The notes under the pieces were generated by a model. That model saw only the letters and a list, made by a program, of their open reading frames with translations. It searched no databases and was not told the origin of the DNA. The translations under genes and the position numbers were made by a program. DNA of 64,000 nt, from contig VBEG01000021.1 of the NCBI GenBank assembly GCA_005882115.1, positions 118,006 through 182,005 of the forward strand, given 5' to 3'. Shown here piece by piece: positions 8,395-17,252 of the stretch. Position 1 is the first letter of the stretch. Each line of letters opens with the position of its first letter. Source of the DNA: Chloroflexota bacterium (lineage in GTDB: Bacteria; Chloroflexota; Dormibacteria; Dormibacterales; Dormibacteraceae).

Positions 8395-9141
8395 CGGCGA
8401 CGGCCAGTTCGGAACGAGCTGTGTAAGACCGGCTGACAGCAGGGTCAGGTTGTTGGTGAGCAGGAGGACCCCCATCACGACGAGGACCGCGGCCGAGCCC
8501 AGGTCGATCGCGCGCCGATGCGCGTTGACGAATCTGACGAGCGGCCGCGCGCTCTCCAGCGCGAAGGCGAGCGCCAGGAACGGGACCCCCAGGCCAAGGC
8601 AGTAGGCGATCATCAGGCTCAGACCCTGCGGCGTGGTGCCTGCAGTCACCGCCGAGCTCAGGACCGCGCTGAGCGTGATCCCGATGCACGGCGTCCAGCC
8701 GCTCGCGAAGCCCATCCCGAGCAGAAACCCGCCGGTGACACCGCCACCCTGAGGCGCAGTCTTCATCGGGCGGTGTTCAGACGACAGGAAAGGCAGCCGG
8801 ATCAAGCCTGCAACGTGCAAGGCCATCGCGATGACCAGGACGCTCGCAACCACCGGCACGTAGGCGCGAATGGGCTGCACGGCCAGCGAGAACACATAGA
8901 AGAAAAGGATGAAGACGAGGGAAAGCCCCCCGACGAAGCCCGCGCCGGCGACCGCGATGGAAGAATTTTGTTGGACCACAGCCCCTCCGCCGGCTTTGCC
9001 GGCACCTCCCCATGAATGGGGAGGAGTTGTTGCTGCTCCCAGGTAGGCGAGGTAGGCCGGGACAAGGGGCAGGACGCAGGGCGACACGAACGACGCAAGA
9101 CCGGCGAGGAATGCGATCGCGGGGTTGAGGCCGCTCAGCAC
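8386..9141 (-). CDS. ccdA: CcdA-type cytochrome c biogenesis/thiol-reduction membrane protein
   Basis: A 251-residue DsbD/CcdA-family protein that carries electrons across the membrane to reduce extracytoplasmic thiols. The paired redox cysteines are in SFVSPCVLPLVP (Cys22) and GWTPCIGI (Cys152), each in a proline-rich TM helix, with six TM helices predicted. GTG 9141 overlaps the stop of the upstream hydrolase gene (GTGCTGA), so translation is coupled. Residues about 38-54 (TPPHSWGGAGKAGGGAV) in the first loop are encoded by a palindromic repeat inserted in frame. That loop is not needed for the fold, which may explain its tolerance. Confidence 0.88.
   Translation of the reverse strand: MLSGLNPAIAFLAGLASFVSPCVLPLVPAYLAYLGAATTPPHSWGGAGKAGGGAVVQQNSSIAVAGAGFVGGLSLVFILFFYVFSLAVQPIRAYVPVVASVLVIAMALHVAGLIRLPFLSSEHRPMKTAPQGGGVTGGFLLGMGFASGWTPCIGITLSAVLSSAVTAGTTPQGLSLMIAYCLGLGVPFLALAFALESARPLVRFVNAHRRAIDLGSAAVLVVMGVLLLTNNLTLLSAGLTQLVPNWPSPSL
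8981..9027. repeat. Dispersed palindromic element, copy B, inside ccdA
   Basis: GCCCCTCCG followed by CCGGC-TTT-GCCGG and then CCTCCCCA-TGAA-TGGGGAGG, two perfect hairpins in tandem. It sits in frame inside the ccdA coding region between TM1 and TM2. Confidence 0.8.
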
Positions 9142-9965
9142 GCGTGGCTGGCCGAACCGGCAAGCTCGGCGATGGCGTCGGCGACCTGCGCCCACACCCT
9201 CCTGGGGACATCGTGTCCCATGCCTTCGATCTCGACGTAGCGCGCGCCGGGTATCGCGGCCGCCACGTTGCGCCCGTTCTCGACCGGGACGAGGATGTCG
9301 TCGGCACCGTGGATGACAAGGGTGGGCACGCGTACATGGGCGAGCCGCGCCAGCCTCCCGTTCGCGGCCATGATCGCCTGCAGCTGACGGACGAAGCCCG
9401 CCGGGTGATAAGCGCGATCGATCGCGCGTGTGATGCGCAGTGCCTCGTATTGCTCATTGAACGGGTCGGCGGACCCCAGCAGCTTCTGCTTCGCCCACAG
9501 GCCGACGGCGATCCGTTCCTCGCGGGTGTCTGGCGCCGGCGCCATCAGGACGGCGGTTCCCTCATCCGTCGGCCGCACCTGGTCGTCGCCGTTCGGTCCC
9601 GACATGATGGAGGTCAGGGTCAGCACGTGCTCGGGATGGTTGAGCGTGACGAGCTGGGCGATGAACCCTCCCATGGACGCGCCCACGACGTGAGCGGCGG
9701 GGATACCCAGTGCGTCGAGGAGGCCGACCGCGTCCGCGGCCATATCGTCGAGCCGATACTCGCGGTCCATCCAGGTCGAGAGTCCCGCGTCGCGGTTGTC
9801 GAAACGGATCACGTGGAACCCTCGCCCTGCGAGGAGACGGCAGAAGTCGTCGTCCCAACCGATCATCTGGGAGCCCAGGCCGGAGATCAGGAGGAGCGGC
9901 GCCGCCTTACGATCGCCGAACGTCTCGTACTCGAGCTCGATCCCGTTGGCGGTGGCGCGTGGCAT
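9135..9965 (-). CDS. Alpha/beta-hydrolase
   Basis: A 276-residue single-domain alpha/beta hydrolase, cytoplasmic. The nucleophile elbow is GASMGG (Ser98), the acid is in HGADDILVP (Asp222 or 223), and the base is His251 in GMGHD. The oxyanion region is ISGLGSQMIGW near 27-37. Members of this group include lactonases, esterases and haloperoxidase-like enzymes; the substrate is not inferable. I prefer the ATG at 9965 to that at 9974 because a TAGCAT box ends 7 nt upstream of it (leaderless spacing). It is co-transcribed with ccdA. Confidence 0.85.
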   Translation of the reverse strand: MPRATANGIELEYETFGDRKAAPLLLISGLGSQMIGWDDDFCRLLAGRGFHVIRFDNRDAGLSTWMDREYRLDDMAADAVGLLDALGIPAAHVVGASMGGFIAQLVTLNHPEHVLTLTSIMSGPNGDDQVRPTDEGTAVLMAPAPDTREERIAVGLWAKQKLLGSADPFNEQYEALRITRAIDRAYHPAGFVRQLQAIMAANGRLARLAHVRVPTLVIHGADDILVPVENGRNVAAAIPGARYVEIEGMGHDVPRRVWAQVADAIAELAGSASHAC

Positions 9966-9972
9966 CGGCCCC

Positions 9973-9982
9973 ATGCTACTAA
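9973..9982. promoter_or_regulatory. Overlapping divergent -10 boxes
   Basis: Minus strand TAGCAT (9978-9973) lies 7 nt from ATG 9965. Plus strand TACTAA (9977-9982) lies 6 nt from GTG 9989. The 23-bp gap has no room for ribosome-binding sites on either side, so both transcripts are probably leaderless. Confidence 0.55.
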
Positions 9983-9988
9983 TCCCTC

Positions 9989-11863
9989 GTGGTGAAGCCG
10001 CTCCCCGCTCGCGATGAGGTCGACGAGCGGTTCACGTGGAACCGGCAAAGCGTCTTCGGCGACGAGGGCGGATGGGAGAAGGCGATGCAGGAGATCTTCT
10101 CCCGCCTTCCCGACCTGGCCGAGTTCAAGGGCCACCTCGGCGACAGCCCCGATACGCTGGCCGACTGGTTCGAAGCCAGCGAGCGCGTCCATCGCCTCAT
10201 GGCGAAGGTGATGGTCTACAGCACGATGGCGTACTCGGTCGACGTGGGCAACCAGGAATCCGCCGCGCGTGCCGACCGCGCCCGCTCGACCGCAGCCCAG
10301 CTCGGCTCTGCCGCAGCCTTCGCGATCCCCGAGATGCTGCAGATCGGCCTGCCAAAGCTCCGCGAGTGGGTCGGCACCGCCCCACGCCTGGCCTATCTGG
10401 GCCACTACTTCGACCGCCTCGAGAAGCTGCAGAAGCGGGTGCGCAGCGCGGAGGTGGAAGAGCTACTGACCGCGGTCTCGGATCCCCTCGCGTCAGCGCT
10501 TTCAGTGCACAGCGTGCTTGCCAACACCGATCTCAAGTTCGCGCCGGCAGTCGGATCGGATGGCGAGCTGCACGAGGTGGCACAGGGCACGATTGGCGCG
10601 CTGCTGACGAATCCCGACCGCGAGGTACGGCGCACGGCTTTCGAGAGCTACGCCGACCAGCACCTTGCGATGCAGCACGCGATGGCGGCCAGCCTTGCCG
10701 GCGGCGTGAAGCGCGACGTCTTCTTCGCGCGCGCGCGCCGGTACGCGTCTTCTCTCGAGGCGGCCCTGGAGCCGAGCCACATCCCGACCGAGGTCTTTCA
10801 CAACGTGGTGCGGACGTTTCGCGACAACGTCGGAACGTGGCACCGCTACTGGCGGATCCGGCGCAAGATCCTTGGCCTCGAGGTCCTCAAGCCATACGAC
10901 ACACGCGCCCAGCTCAGCTCGACCGTCCTGGAGGTGCCCTACGAGCAGGCGGTGGAGTGGATCGTCGAGGGCGTAGCTCCCCTCGGCGACGACTACGTCG
11001 CCGCGATGCGCAAAGGGGCGTTTGAGGACCGATGGGTTGACGTCTATCCGAACAAGGGCAAGCGCATGGGCGCGTTCTCGACCGGGGCGATGGACACGCC
11101 GCCTTTCATCTTCATGAGCTACAACAACGACATCTACTCGATGAGCACACTCGCTCACGAGCTCGGCCACTCGATGCACTCCTACCATGCGCGGCGCACG
11201 CAGCCGTACGTTTACTCGAACTATGGGTTGTTCCAGGCCGAGGTGGCGTCAAACATGCACCAGGCGCTTACGCGCCGTCACCTGCTCGCGACGAAGACCG
11301 ACCCCACGTTCCAGGTCGCTGTCATCGAAGAGGCGATGGCCAACTTCTATCGCTACTTCTTCATCATGCCGTCGCTCGCGCGGCTGGAGCTCGAGGTCCA
11401 TGAGCGCGTGGAGCGGGGCGTCGCACTCACCGCCGACGCTCTCAACAAACTGATGGCGGACCTGATGCTCGAGGTCTTCGGATCCGAGGTCGATGTCAGT
11501 GGGCGAGACAGGGACCGGATCGGTTCCACCTGGGCGCAGTTCCACACGCACCTGTACAGCAACTTCTACGTGTACCAGTACGCGACCGGGATCGCCGCGG
11601 CGGACCACCTCGTCGGGCGAGTCGCGGCGGGCGACGAGAAAGCCGTTGAGTCGTACCGCGCCTTCCTGAGGAGCGCGGGGTCGATGTATCCGCTCGAAGG
11701 ACTGCGCATGGCGGGGGTGGACATGACGTCGCCGGAGCCAGTCGAGGCGGCCTTTGCCACGCTGGCGTCGATGGTGGACCGGCTCGAGAAGCTGGCCCCT
11801 CCGATGGCTCCGGCGACACCTCCCCACGAATGGGGAGGAGTTAGCCTACGCCCTTCTCCCTGA
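9989..11863 (+). CDS. M3-family oligoendopeptidase (PepF-like)
   Basis: A 624-residue zinc metallopeptidase of the thimet/oligopeptidase F family, degrading short peptides in the cytoplasm. The zinc motif HELGH lies at residues 390-394, with the third ligand Glu in the following SNYGLFQAEVAS helix. The PepF N-terminal helical domain spans roughly 1-200. Length is typical. The last residues (ATPPHEWGGVSLRPSP) are encoded by copy C of the palindromic element, so the natural C-terminus has been replaced or extended. GTG 9989 is the start; GTG 9992 directly follows it and is an alternative. Confidence 0.93.
   Translation: MVKPLPARDEVDERFTWNRQSVFGDEGGWEKAMQEIFSRLPDLAEFKGHLGDSPDTLADWFEASERVHRLMAKVMVYSTMAYSVDVGNQESAARADRARSTAAQLGSAAAFAIPEMLQIGLPKLREWVGTAPRLAYLGHYFDRLEKLQKRVRSAEVEELLTAVSDPLASALSVHSVLANTDLKFAPAVGSDGELHEVAQGTIGALLTNPDREVRRTAFESYADQHLAMQHAMAASLAGGVKRDVFFARARRYASSLEAALEPSHIPTEVFHNVVRTFRDNVGTWHRYWRIRRKILGLEVLKPYDTRAQLSSTVLEVPYEQAVEWIVEGVAPLGDDYVAAMRKGAFEDRWVDVYPNKGKRMGAFSTGAMDTPPFIFMSYNNDIYSMSTLAHELGHSMHSYHARRTQPYVYSNYGLFQAEVASNMHQALTRRHLLATKTDPTFQVAVIEEAMANFYRYFFIMPSLARLELEVHERVERGVALTADALNKLMADLMLEVFGSEVDVSGRDRDRIGSTWAQFHTHLYSNFYVYQYATGIAAADHLVGRVAAGDEKAVESYRAFLRSAGSMYPLEGLRMAGVDMTSPEPVEAAFATLASMVDRLEKLAPPMAPATPPHEWGGVSLRPSP
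11795..11842. repeat. Dispersed palindromic element, copy C
   Basis: GCCCCTCCG, a degenerate GGCT-CCGGCG arm, then CCTCCCCA-CGAA-TGGGGAGG, a perfect 8-bp hairpin. It forms the 3' end of the peptidase gene. Confidence 0.75.
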
Positions 11864-12310
11864 CCCTCTCTCCGAGGGGGAGAGGGAAATCCTGAATACG
11901 TCCGTATCGCGGATCTTGAAGCCGATCCTTTCGTAAAGCTTGTGCGCCGCGGCGCGAGCGGGACCCCGTCCCGACTGGAGCTCGGCCACCTGGGCGCCCC
12001 TTTCGCGGCCGACGTCGAGGGCCGCCTTGACCAGGGCCTCGCCCACTCCCCTGCCACGCGCCGACTCGTCGACCACCACCTCGTCGAGCCGCGCCTTGAT
12101 CCAGTAGGGCGTCGTGTAGACGATGACCGTGGTCGTGCCGACGATTCTCTCGCCATCGCGGGCGATCAGCAGGACGACATCCGGATCGTTGAGGAGGCGG
12201 TTGAGCCGATCCAGATCCGGCATCGGCAGGTTGGCGTTTAGCTGCGGCAGCAGCCGGCCGAGAGCTTCGTGGACCGCGGGTGTCAGCTTGGTCACGGCCT
12301 CGATCCGCAT
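11846..12310 (-). CDS. GNAT-family N-acetyltransferase
   Basis: A 154-residue GNAT. The acetyl-CoA loop is RGRGVGEALVKAAL after the VVDESA strand, and the C-terminal AAHKLYERIGFK is the standard motif B. Substrate is unknown. ATG 12310 is chosen because TAGTGT (12322-12317) sits 6 nt upstream, fitting a leaderless start; GTG 12316 is two codons upstream in frame. The C-terminus (LSPSERGSGRRA) is read through a second hairpin repeat and overlaps the convergent peptidase gene by 18 bp. Confidence 0.85.
   Translation of the reverse strand: MRIEAVTKLTPAVHEALGRLLPQLNANLPMPDLDRLNRLLNDPDVVLLIARDGERIVGTTTVIVYTTPYWIKARLDEVVVDESARGRGVGEALVKAALDVGRERGAQVAELQSGRGPARAAAHKLYERIGFKIRDTDVFRISLSPSERGSGRRA
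11864..11886. terminator. Bidirectional hairpin between convergent genes
   Basis: CCCTCTCTCC-GAG-GGGGAGAGGG gives a 10-bp stem with one G-T pair, immediately after the peptidase stop and within the 3' end of the GNAT gene. It resembles the widespread REP-like repeat and probably terminates both transcripts. Confidence 0.55.
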
Positions 12311-12316
12311 TGGCAC

Positions 12317-12322
12317 ACACTA
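12317..12322 (-). promoter_or_regulatory. -10 box of the GNAT gene (leaderless)
   Basis: TAGTGT ends 6 nt before ATG 12310. A -35 is not clear. Confidence 0.45.
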
Positions 12323-12330
12323 AGCCTCCC

Positions 12331-15033
12331 TTGGAGCTCGAGCTGACAGCGCGAACGATCCGCGGCGAACCCGTTCCCTACGAGGAGGCCATCCGCGGCG
12401 AGTTTCGGCAGATCGACGTCGGGGATCCGTGGGGTCCGCCCTGGAGCACCACCTGGATTCACGTGCGCGGAAAGGTGCCGGACGAATGGGCCGGCCAAGA
12501 CGTCGTCGCTTTGTTCGATCTCGGGTTCGAAGGGGCGACTGGATTCACCTGCGAGGCCCTCGCGTGGAAGGAGGGTAGGCCGTGGCGGGGAGTCGATCCA
12601 AATCACCGCCGGCTGCCGATCGACGGTCCCGAGGTCGACTTCTACCTGGAAGCGGCCGCCAACCCGACCGCGACAGAGGAGGGCGTCGAACCCGCCCCGT
12701 CGATGATCACGCTTCGCGAATCGCCTGAGCCGGCATTCGTCATTCGCCAGGCCGAGCTCGCCTTGTGGCGGGCCCCTTCGCCCAATGTGCAGAAGTTGGA
12801 CACCGGCTCGCACGTCATCACCGCGGTCGGGCACGCGCACATCGACACCGCGTGGAAGTGGCCACTACGGGAGGGTGAGCGGAAGTGCGCACGCAGCTGG
12901 TCGACGCAGCTGGAGCTGATGGAGGCGAACCCCGATTACATCTTCGCCTGCTCGCAGCCGGCGCAGTACGCCTGGATCAAGGCGTCGTACCCCGATCTCT
13001 ACGTGCGGATCAAAGAGAAGGTGGCGAGCGGCCAGTGGGAGCCGATCGGCGCGATGTGGGTCGAGGCAGACTGCAACCTGCCGTCAGGTGAAGCGCTCGT
13101 GAGGCAGCTCATGCACGGCAAGCGCTTCTTCCTGGACGAGTTCGGTTACGAGACGAAGATCCTGTGGCTGCCCGACGTTTTTGGCTATCCGGGCAACCTT
13201 CCGCAGCTGATCAAGGAATCGGGCTGCGCATACTTCCTGACCCAGAAGTTGTCCTGGAACGACACCAACAAGCCAACGCATAACACGTTCCTGTGGGAGG
13301 GAATTGACGGATCCCGCGTGTTTACCCACTTTCCTCCGGCTGATACATACAACGGGGACTTCAGCCCGCAAGAGGTCGAGGCGAGCATGCGCAACTTCAA
13401 GGACGCCCCGCGCTCCAACCGCTCGCTGTACCTGTTCGGGTTCGGCGACGGTGGCGGCGGACCGACGGCGGAGATGATCGAGTCCGCGCATACGCTCGGC
13501 GTAGACATCGGCCACGCCGCCGAGTTCTTCGAACGCGCGTCAGCGGAGGCGCACGACCTGGCGACCGTTCGCGGCGAGCTCTACTTCGAGCTCCACCGCG
13601 GCACCTACACGACCCAGTCGCGCACGAAACGCTTGAACCGCCTGGCGCAGAAGGCATTGCGCGAGGCTGAGATGTGGTCGGTCGCGAGTGACCATCACTC
13701 CCCGAGCGAGCTGGACGCCCTGTGGAAGGCGCTACTCCTCAATCAGTTCCATGACATCCTTCCCGGCTCGAGCATCGACTGGGTGTACGAGCAGGCGGAG
13801 CGCGACCTCTCGGAGATTGCGTTCGCCGCGCTGCGGGTTGCGGCGCGCTCCTTCAAGGAGATCGCCGGCGATGGATATCGCGCCGCCGTCTTCAACGTCA
13901 ATTCGCACCCGCGCCGCGAGGTGATCGAGTTCGGCCATCGCTTGCGGTTGGTGGAGGCGCCTTCTTGCGGGTGGGCCGTCCAGAAAGAGCTGTCGGTTCG
14001 CGACGAAGAGCGCGTTCGCGTTACGGACCGTGGTATGGAAAACAATCTCCTGCGGGTCCGCTGGGACGATCGCGGTTTGCTTGCCTCGGTCTGGGACAAG
14101 CAAGTGGAGCGCGAGGTGCTTGCCGGACCTGGCAACCTCCTGCAGATTCACAACGACAACCCCAAGAGATGGGACGCATGGGACATCGACTTCGCACACC
14201 GCGACTCGGTCGCCGAGCTGACTGCCCTGACCGAGCAAAGAATCGAGGAGCCCGGTGGGTTACGCGGTGCGGTGGCTTTTGGGCGCGAGTTTGGCCGGTC
14301 TCGGATCACCCAACGCATGGTCCTCGACGCGGGCTCCCGGGTTCTTCGCTTTGAATCCGAGGTGGACTGGCGGGAAGTGCACAAGTTGTTGAAGGTGGCC
14401 TTCCCCGTCACGGTGAGAGCGGACGATGCGACCTACGAGATCCAGTTCGGGCACCTGAAGCGACCAACGCACATGAACACCACGCAGGCGAGAGCGATGT
14501 TCGAGGTGTGCGCGCAGCGCTGGGCTGACCTTGGTGACGGCAGGTACGGCGTCGCCTTGCTCAACGATTCCAAGCATGGATACGATATCCACGGCTCGAC
14601 CATGCGGCTCTCGCTCCTGCGGGCGCCCACGCACCCAGACCCGACCGCCGACCAGGGCAAGCACTCCTTCACCTACGCCCTGATGCCGCATCCGGGAGAT
14701 TTTCGTGGGGCGGGCGTGATCGAGGCCGCGGAGGATTTGAACGGGCCGCTCAGGGCGGTCTTCACAGAGCTTCCGGACGGGGAGGCTGAATCGCTGATTG
14801 CGGTCGACACGCGCCAGGTGATTGTGGAAGCGATCAAGCGAGCCGAGGACTCAGACGCTGTGATCGTCCGCCTTTACGAGGCTTGGGGCCGGCCATGCCG
14901 GGCGCACGTCACGACGACCCTGCCCGCTCGGCGCGTCACGCTATGCGATCTTCTCGAACGAGAGCGAGAGGAAACGTCCCTCGCGCTCGACTTCAGGCCG
15001 TTTCAGATCGTGACGCTGAAACTGGAACCGTAG
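12331..15033 (+). CDS. GH38 alpha-mannosidase
   Basis: A 900-residue cytoplasmic alpha-mannosidase of family GH38, which releases mannose from alpha-mannosides using zinc. The catalytic domain carries GHAHIDTAWKWP (zinc ligands His170 and Asp172 region) and VEADCNLPSGEALVRQ, whose Asp near 247 is the nucleophile. LWLPDVFGYPGNLPQL and LLLNQFHDILPGSSI supply further ligands. Alpha-mannosidase middle and C-terminal beta domains follow. No signal peptide is seen. The start is uncertain: TTG 12331 begins LELTARTIRGEP; an upstream in-frame start would overlap the divergent GNAT gene. With GH4 and GH-A genes nearby this suggests intracellular oligosaccharide breakdown. Confidence 0.93.
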   Translation: MELELTARTIRGEPVPYEEAIRGEFRQIDVGDPWGPPWSTTWIHVRGKVPDEWAGQDVVALFDLGFEGATGFTCEALAWKEGRPWRGVDPNHRRLPIDGPEVDFYLEAAANPTATEEGVEPAPSMITLRESPEPAFVIRQAELALWRAPSPNVQKLDTGSHVITAVGHAHIDTAWKWPLREGERKCARSWSTQLELMEANPDYIFACSQPAQYAWIKASYPDLYVRIKEKVASGQWEPIGAMWVEADCNLPSGEALVRQLMHGKRFFLDEFGYETKILWLPDVFGYPGNLPQLIKESGCAYFLTQKLSWNDTNKPTHNTFLWEGIDGSRVFTHFPPADTYNGDFSPQEVEASMRNFKDAPRSNRSLYLFGFGDGGGGPTAEMIESAHTLGVDIGHAAEFFERASAEAHDLATVRGELYFELHRGTYTTQSRTKRLNRLAQKALREAEMWSVASDHHSPSELDALWKALLLNQFHDILPGSSIDWVYEQAERDLSEIAFAALRVAARSFKEIAGDGYRAAVFNVNSHPRREVIEFGHRLRLVEAPSCGWAVQKELSVRDEERVRVTDRGMENNLLRVRWDDRGLLASVWDKQVEREVLAGPGNLLQIHNDNPKRWDAWDIDFAHRDSVAELTALTEQRIEEPGGLRGAVAFGREFGRSRITQRMVLDAGSRVLRFESEVDWREVHKLLKVAFPVTVRADDATYEIQFGHLKRPTHMNTTQARAMFEVCAQRWADLGDGRYGVALLNDSKHGYDIHGSTMRLSLLRAPTHPDPTADQGKHSFTYALMPHPGDFRGAGVIEAAEDLNGPLRAVFTELPDGEAESLIAVDTRQVIVEAIKRAEDSDAVIVRLYEAWGRPCRAHVTTTLPARRVTLCDLLEREREETSLALDFRPFQIVTLKLEP

Positions 15034-16231
15034 GCGGGCCTCGGCGGACGCTCGGCGCGGCTGTCGTGAGTGCAGCGATCACAAGCATCCCGGCGCCGGT
15101 GATCACGCCGGTGGCCGCGGGGCCATACGTCTGGACCAGCAGTCCCGCGAGCAAAGCACCGATAGGCAGCGCGCCAAATGCGGTCAACGAACCAACGCTG
15201 GAGACTCGAGCCATGAGCCGGTCGGGGATCAGCCGGAGGTAGATCGTGCCCGTGGACACGTTCCACACAGCGCCCATCATCCCCGCCGATCCGAGCAAGA
15301 CGATCAGCAGGATCGGGTTGCTGACGATGCCGACCAGCGGGGTCAACGCTGCCCACAGCCACAGCGTCGACATGACGACGAGGTTCGATCTCGTGCGCTG
15401 CGAGATCCAGCCGCCGGCCACGGATCCGATGACGCCACCGACACCGAAACCCGCAAGCGCGATGCCGATCAGGGTGGCGGAGGCGCCACGATTCCGTTCG
15501 GCGACGATCACGACGAGGATCACGATCTGGAAAAACGCGTTGGTCACAGACGCGGCCAGGTTGACGATCAGGATGTAGTGCTGGCCCAACAGCCAGTGGA
15601 TTCCTTCGTTGATCTCAGCCAGGACGTGGTGGCGCTCCCCGGTGCGCGCCTCCTCGAATGGCGCGCGGATCAAGAGCAGGGTCACGAGGGAGACCGCATA
15701 GGAGACGGCATCAGCCAGAAATGGCACCGTCTTGCCGACGTCGAACAGAAAACCGCCGATCGGGTTGCCGAGGAGGGAGGCCGCTCGGAGCCGCGCCTCG
15801 TTCTGGGACAGCGCTGCCGGATAGTGCACCGAGGGAACCACGATTCGAATCGCCGAGACCTCGCCGAGCCTGAAGAAGACGAACATCGTGCCCTCGATGA
15901 AGGCCACCACGGTGAGCTGCACGATGGTGAGCGCGCCGAGGTAGGCGGCAAGCGGCACGCTGCCCAGGGCGAGCAGGCGGATGACGTCGCAAGCGATCAT
16001 CCAGCGCCGGCGATCGACTCGGTCCATCAACGCGCCGGCCGGGAGCTGGAAGAGGATGTACGGCAAGGTGCCGATGAACCCGACGATGCCGGCCGTCGCG
16101 GGAGATCCCGTCATCGCGAGCACGAGCAGTGGATATGCGATCTGGGACACGCGTGAGCCCAGGACCGAGACGGCCTGGCCGGCCCAGAGCAGCTGGAAGT
16201 CGCGGTTCGCCCGCAGGGGCGGCGTCCTCAC
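14993..16231 (-). CDS. MFS transporter (EntS/multidrug-like)
   Basis: A 412-residue 12-TM major facilitator. The start RANRDFQLLWAGQAVSVLG and loop 2-3 LMDRVDRRRWM match the EntS/MdtH-type efflux group. Substrate is unknown. GTG 16231 overlaps the azlD stop (GTGA), so the gene is coupled to azlCD. The 3' end overlaps the convergent mannosidase gene by 41 bp. The open frame extends far upstream in azlCD but only the part from 16231 has transporter composition. Confidence 0.87.
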   Translation of the reverse strand: MRTPPLRANRDFQLLWAGQAVSVLGSRVSQIAYPLLVLAMTGSPATAGIVGFIGTLPYILFQLPAGALMDRVDRRRWMIACDVIRLLALGSVPLAAYLGALTIVQLTVVAFIEGTMFVFFRLGEVSAIRIVVPSVHYPAALSQNEARLRAASLLGNPIGGFLFDVGKTVPFLADAVSYAVSLVTLLLIRAPFEEARTGERHHVLAEINEGIHWLLGQHYILIVNLAASVTNAFFQIVILVVIVAERNRGASATLIGIALAGFGVGGVIGSVAGGWISQRTRSNLVVMSTLWLWAALTPLVGIVSNPILLIVLLGSAGMMGAVWNVSTGTIYLRLIPDRLMARVSSVGSLTAFGALPIGALLAGLLVQTYGPAATGVITGAGMLVIAALTTAAPSVRRGPPTVPVSASRSETA

Positions 16232-16527
16232 AAGAGGCGCAGAAGGGCCGCGGTCGCGGCGGCCAATACGATCACGACCAGAAACGGCGCGCGAAGAATC
16301 ACCGCGACGACCGCGACCGCCAGCGCGGCCGCGCGCACGTCGAGCACGAGGTGCTGACCGGTGGCGAAGGTCTGCGTCGCGACAAGGGCCGCGAGCAGGG
16401 CGATAGGGATGAGCGGCACAGTGCGCTGAACGCGCGGGTTCTGCAGCCAGCGCTGTGGCAGGGAAAGCCCCGCAAGCTTTAGCGCGTAGCACGCCGCCGA
16501 CGCAACAAGAATGCCTGGCCAGGTCAT
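16228..16527 (-). CDS. azlD: AzlD-family branched-chain amino acid exporter small subunit
   Basis: A 99-residue protein with three to four TM helices. The AzlD pattern is VPLIPIALLAALVATQTF in the middle with a C-terminal LRAPFLVVIVLAAATAALLR. AzlD works with AzlC to export branched-chain amino acids or analogues. ATG 16527 overlaps the azlC stop (ATGA) and its own stop overlaps the next start, so the three genes form one coupled unit. Confidence 0.85.
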   Translation of the reverse strand: MTWPGILVASAACYALKLAGLSLPQRWLQNPRVQRTVPLIPIALLAALVATQTFATGQHLVLDVRAAALAVAVVAVILRAPFLVVIVLAAATAALLRLL

Positions 16528-17252
16528 CTGCGAAACGCGCCGAAGAGAGCGACGAGAACGGCCACAATCAGCAGCGGCACGCCCGCCGGGACGAAAGGCA
16601 GAACGGCGATGGCGACGACGGCGGCGGCGATCGCGAGGGCAAGCGGCTCGCGAGCGCGCAGCCTCGGTGCCAGCAGGGCGAGGAACGCGGCAGGCGGAGC
16701 GGCGTCGAGGCCGAGAACCTTGGGATTCGAGAGCGCGTGGGTGGCGAGGGCGCCGATGAGCGTCCCCGTGTTCCAGAAGACGAAAAGCACGACTCCCGTC
16801 GCCCAGAACGCGAAGCGTCCCGAGAGTGGGTCGTCGCGCGCGATGGCCATCGCGGTCGTCTCGTCGATCACGAACTGCGAGGCGAGCGCCCGGCGCCAGC
16901 CGCGAACGGCGAGGAGCGTGGAAAGCCTCAGGCCGTAGAGCGTGTTGCGCGATCCGAGCAGGCCCGCCGCCAGCGCGCCGGCCCATATGCTCCCTCCCGC
17001 GCCGACAACCCCGACGAGCGCGAACTGCGAAGCGCCCGTGAACATGAGCAGCGACAGCGCGCAAGTCTGTATGAGGGAGAGGCCCGCGGCGGTCGATATC
17101 GCGCCGAAGGAGATCGCATAGGCGCCGCTCGCGAGCGCGATGCCAAGGGCATCGCGAAGGATCCCCCTCCGGGGATCAGCCGATCTTCTTTCCGTCGGGC
17201 CCGACGACGTTCCATAGCGCGCCGAAGTTGTTGACGGCCTGTCCGGTGGCAT
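16524..17252 (-). CDS. azlC: AzlC-family branched-chain amino acid exporter large subunit
   Basis: A 242-residue membrane protein. AzlC hallmarks are SLLMFTGASQFALVGVV and GSRNTLYGLRLSTLL, with five to six TM helices. The family domain begins at GILRDALGIALASG, for which no canonical in-frame start exists nearby; the first upstream candidate is ATG 17252, inside the preceding lipoprotein gene in another frame. That gives a 77-bp overlap and a normal family length. The alternative is a non-canonical start near 17165. Co-expression with azlD is clear. Confidence 0.85.
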   Translation of the reverse strand: MPPDRPSTTSARYGTSSGPTERRSADPRRGILRDALGIALASGAYAISFGAISTAAGLSLIQTCALSLLMFTGASQFALVGVVGAGGSIWAGALAAGLLGSRNTLYGLRLSTLLAVRGWRRALASQFVIDETTAMAIARDDPLSGRFAFWATGVVLFVFWNTGTLIGALATHALSNPKVLGLDAAPPAAFLALLAPRLRAREPLALAIAAAVVAIAVLPFVPAGVPLLIVAVLVALFGAFRR

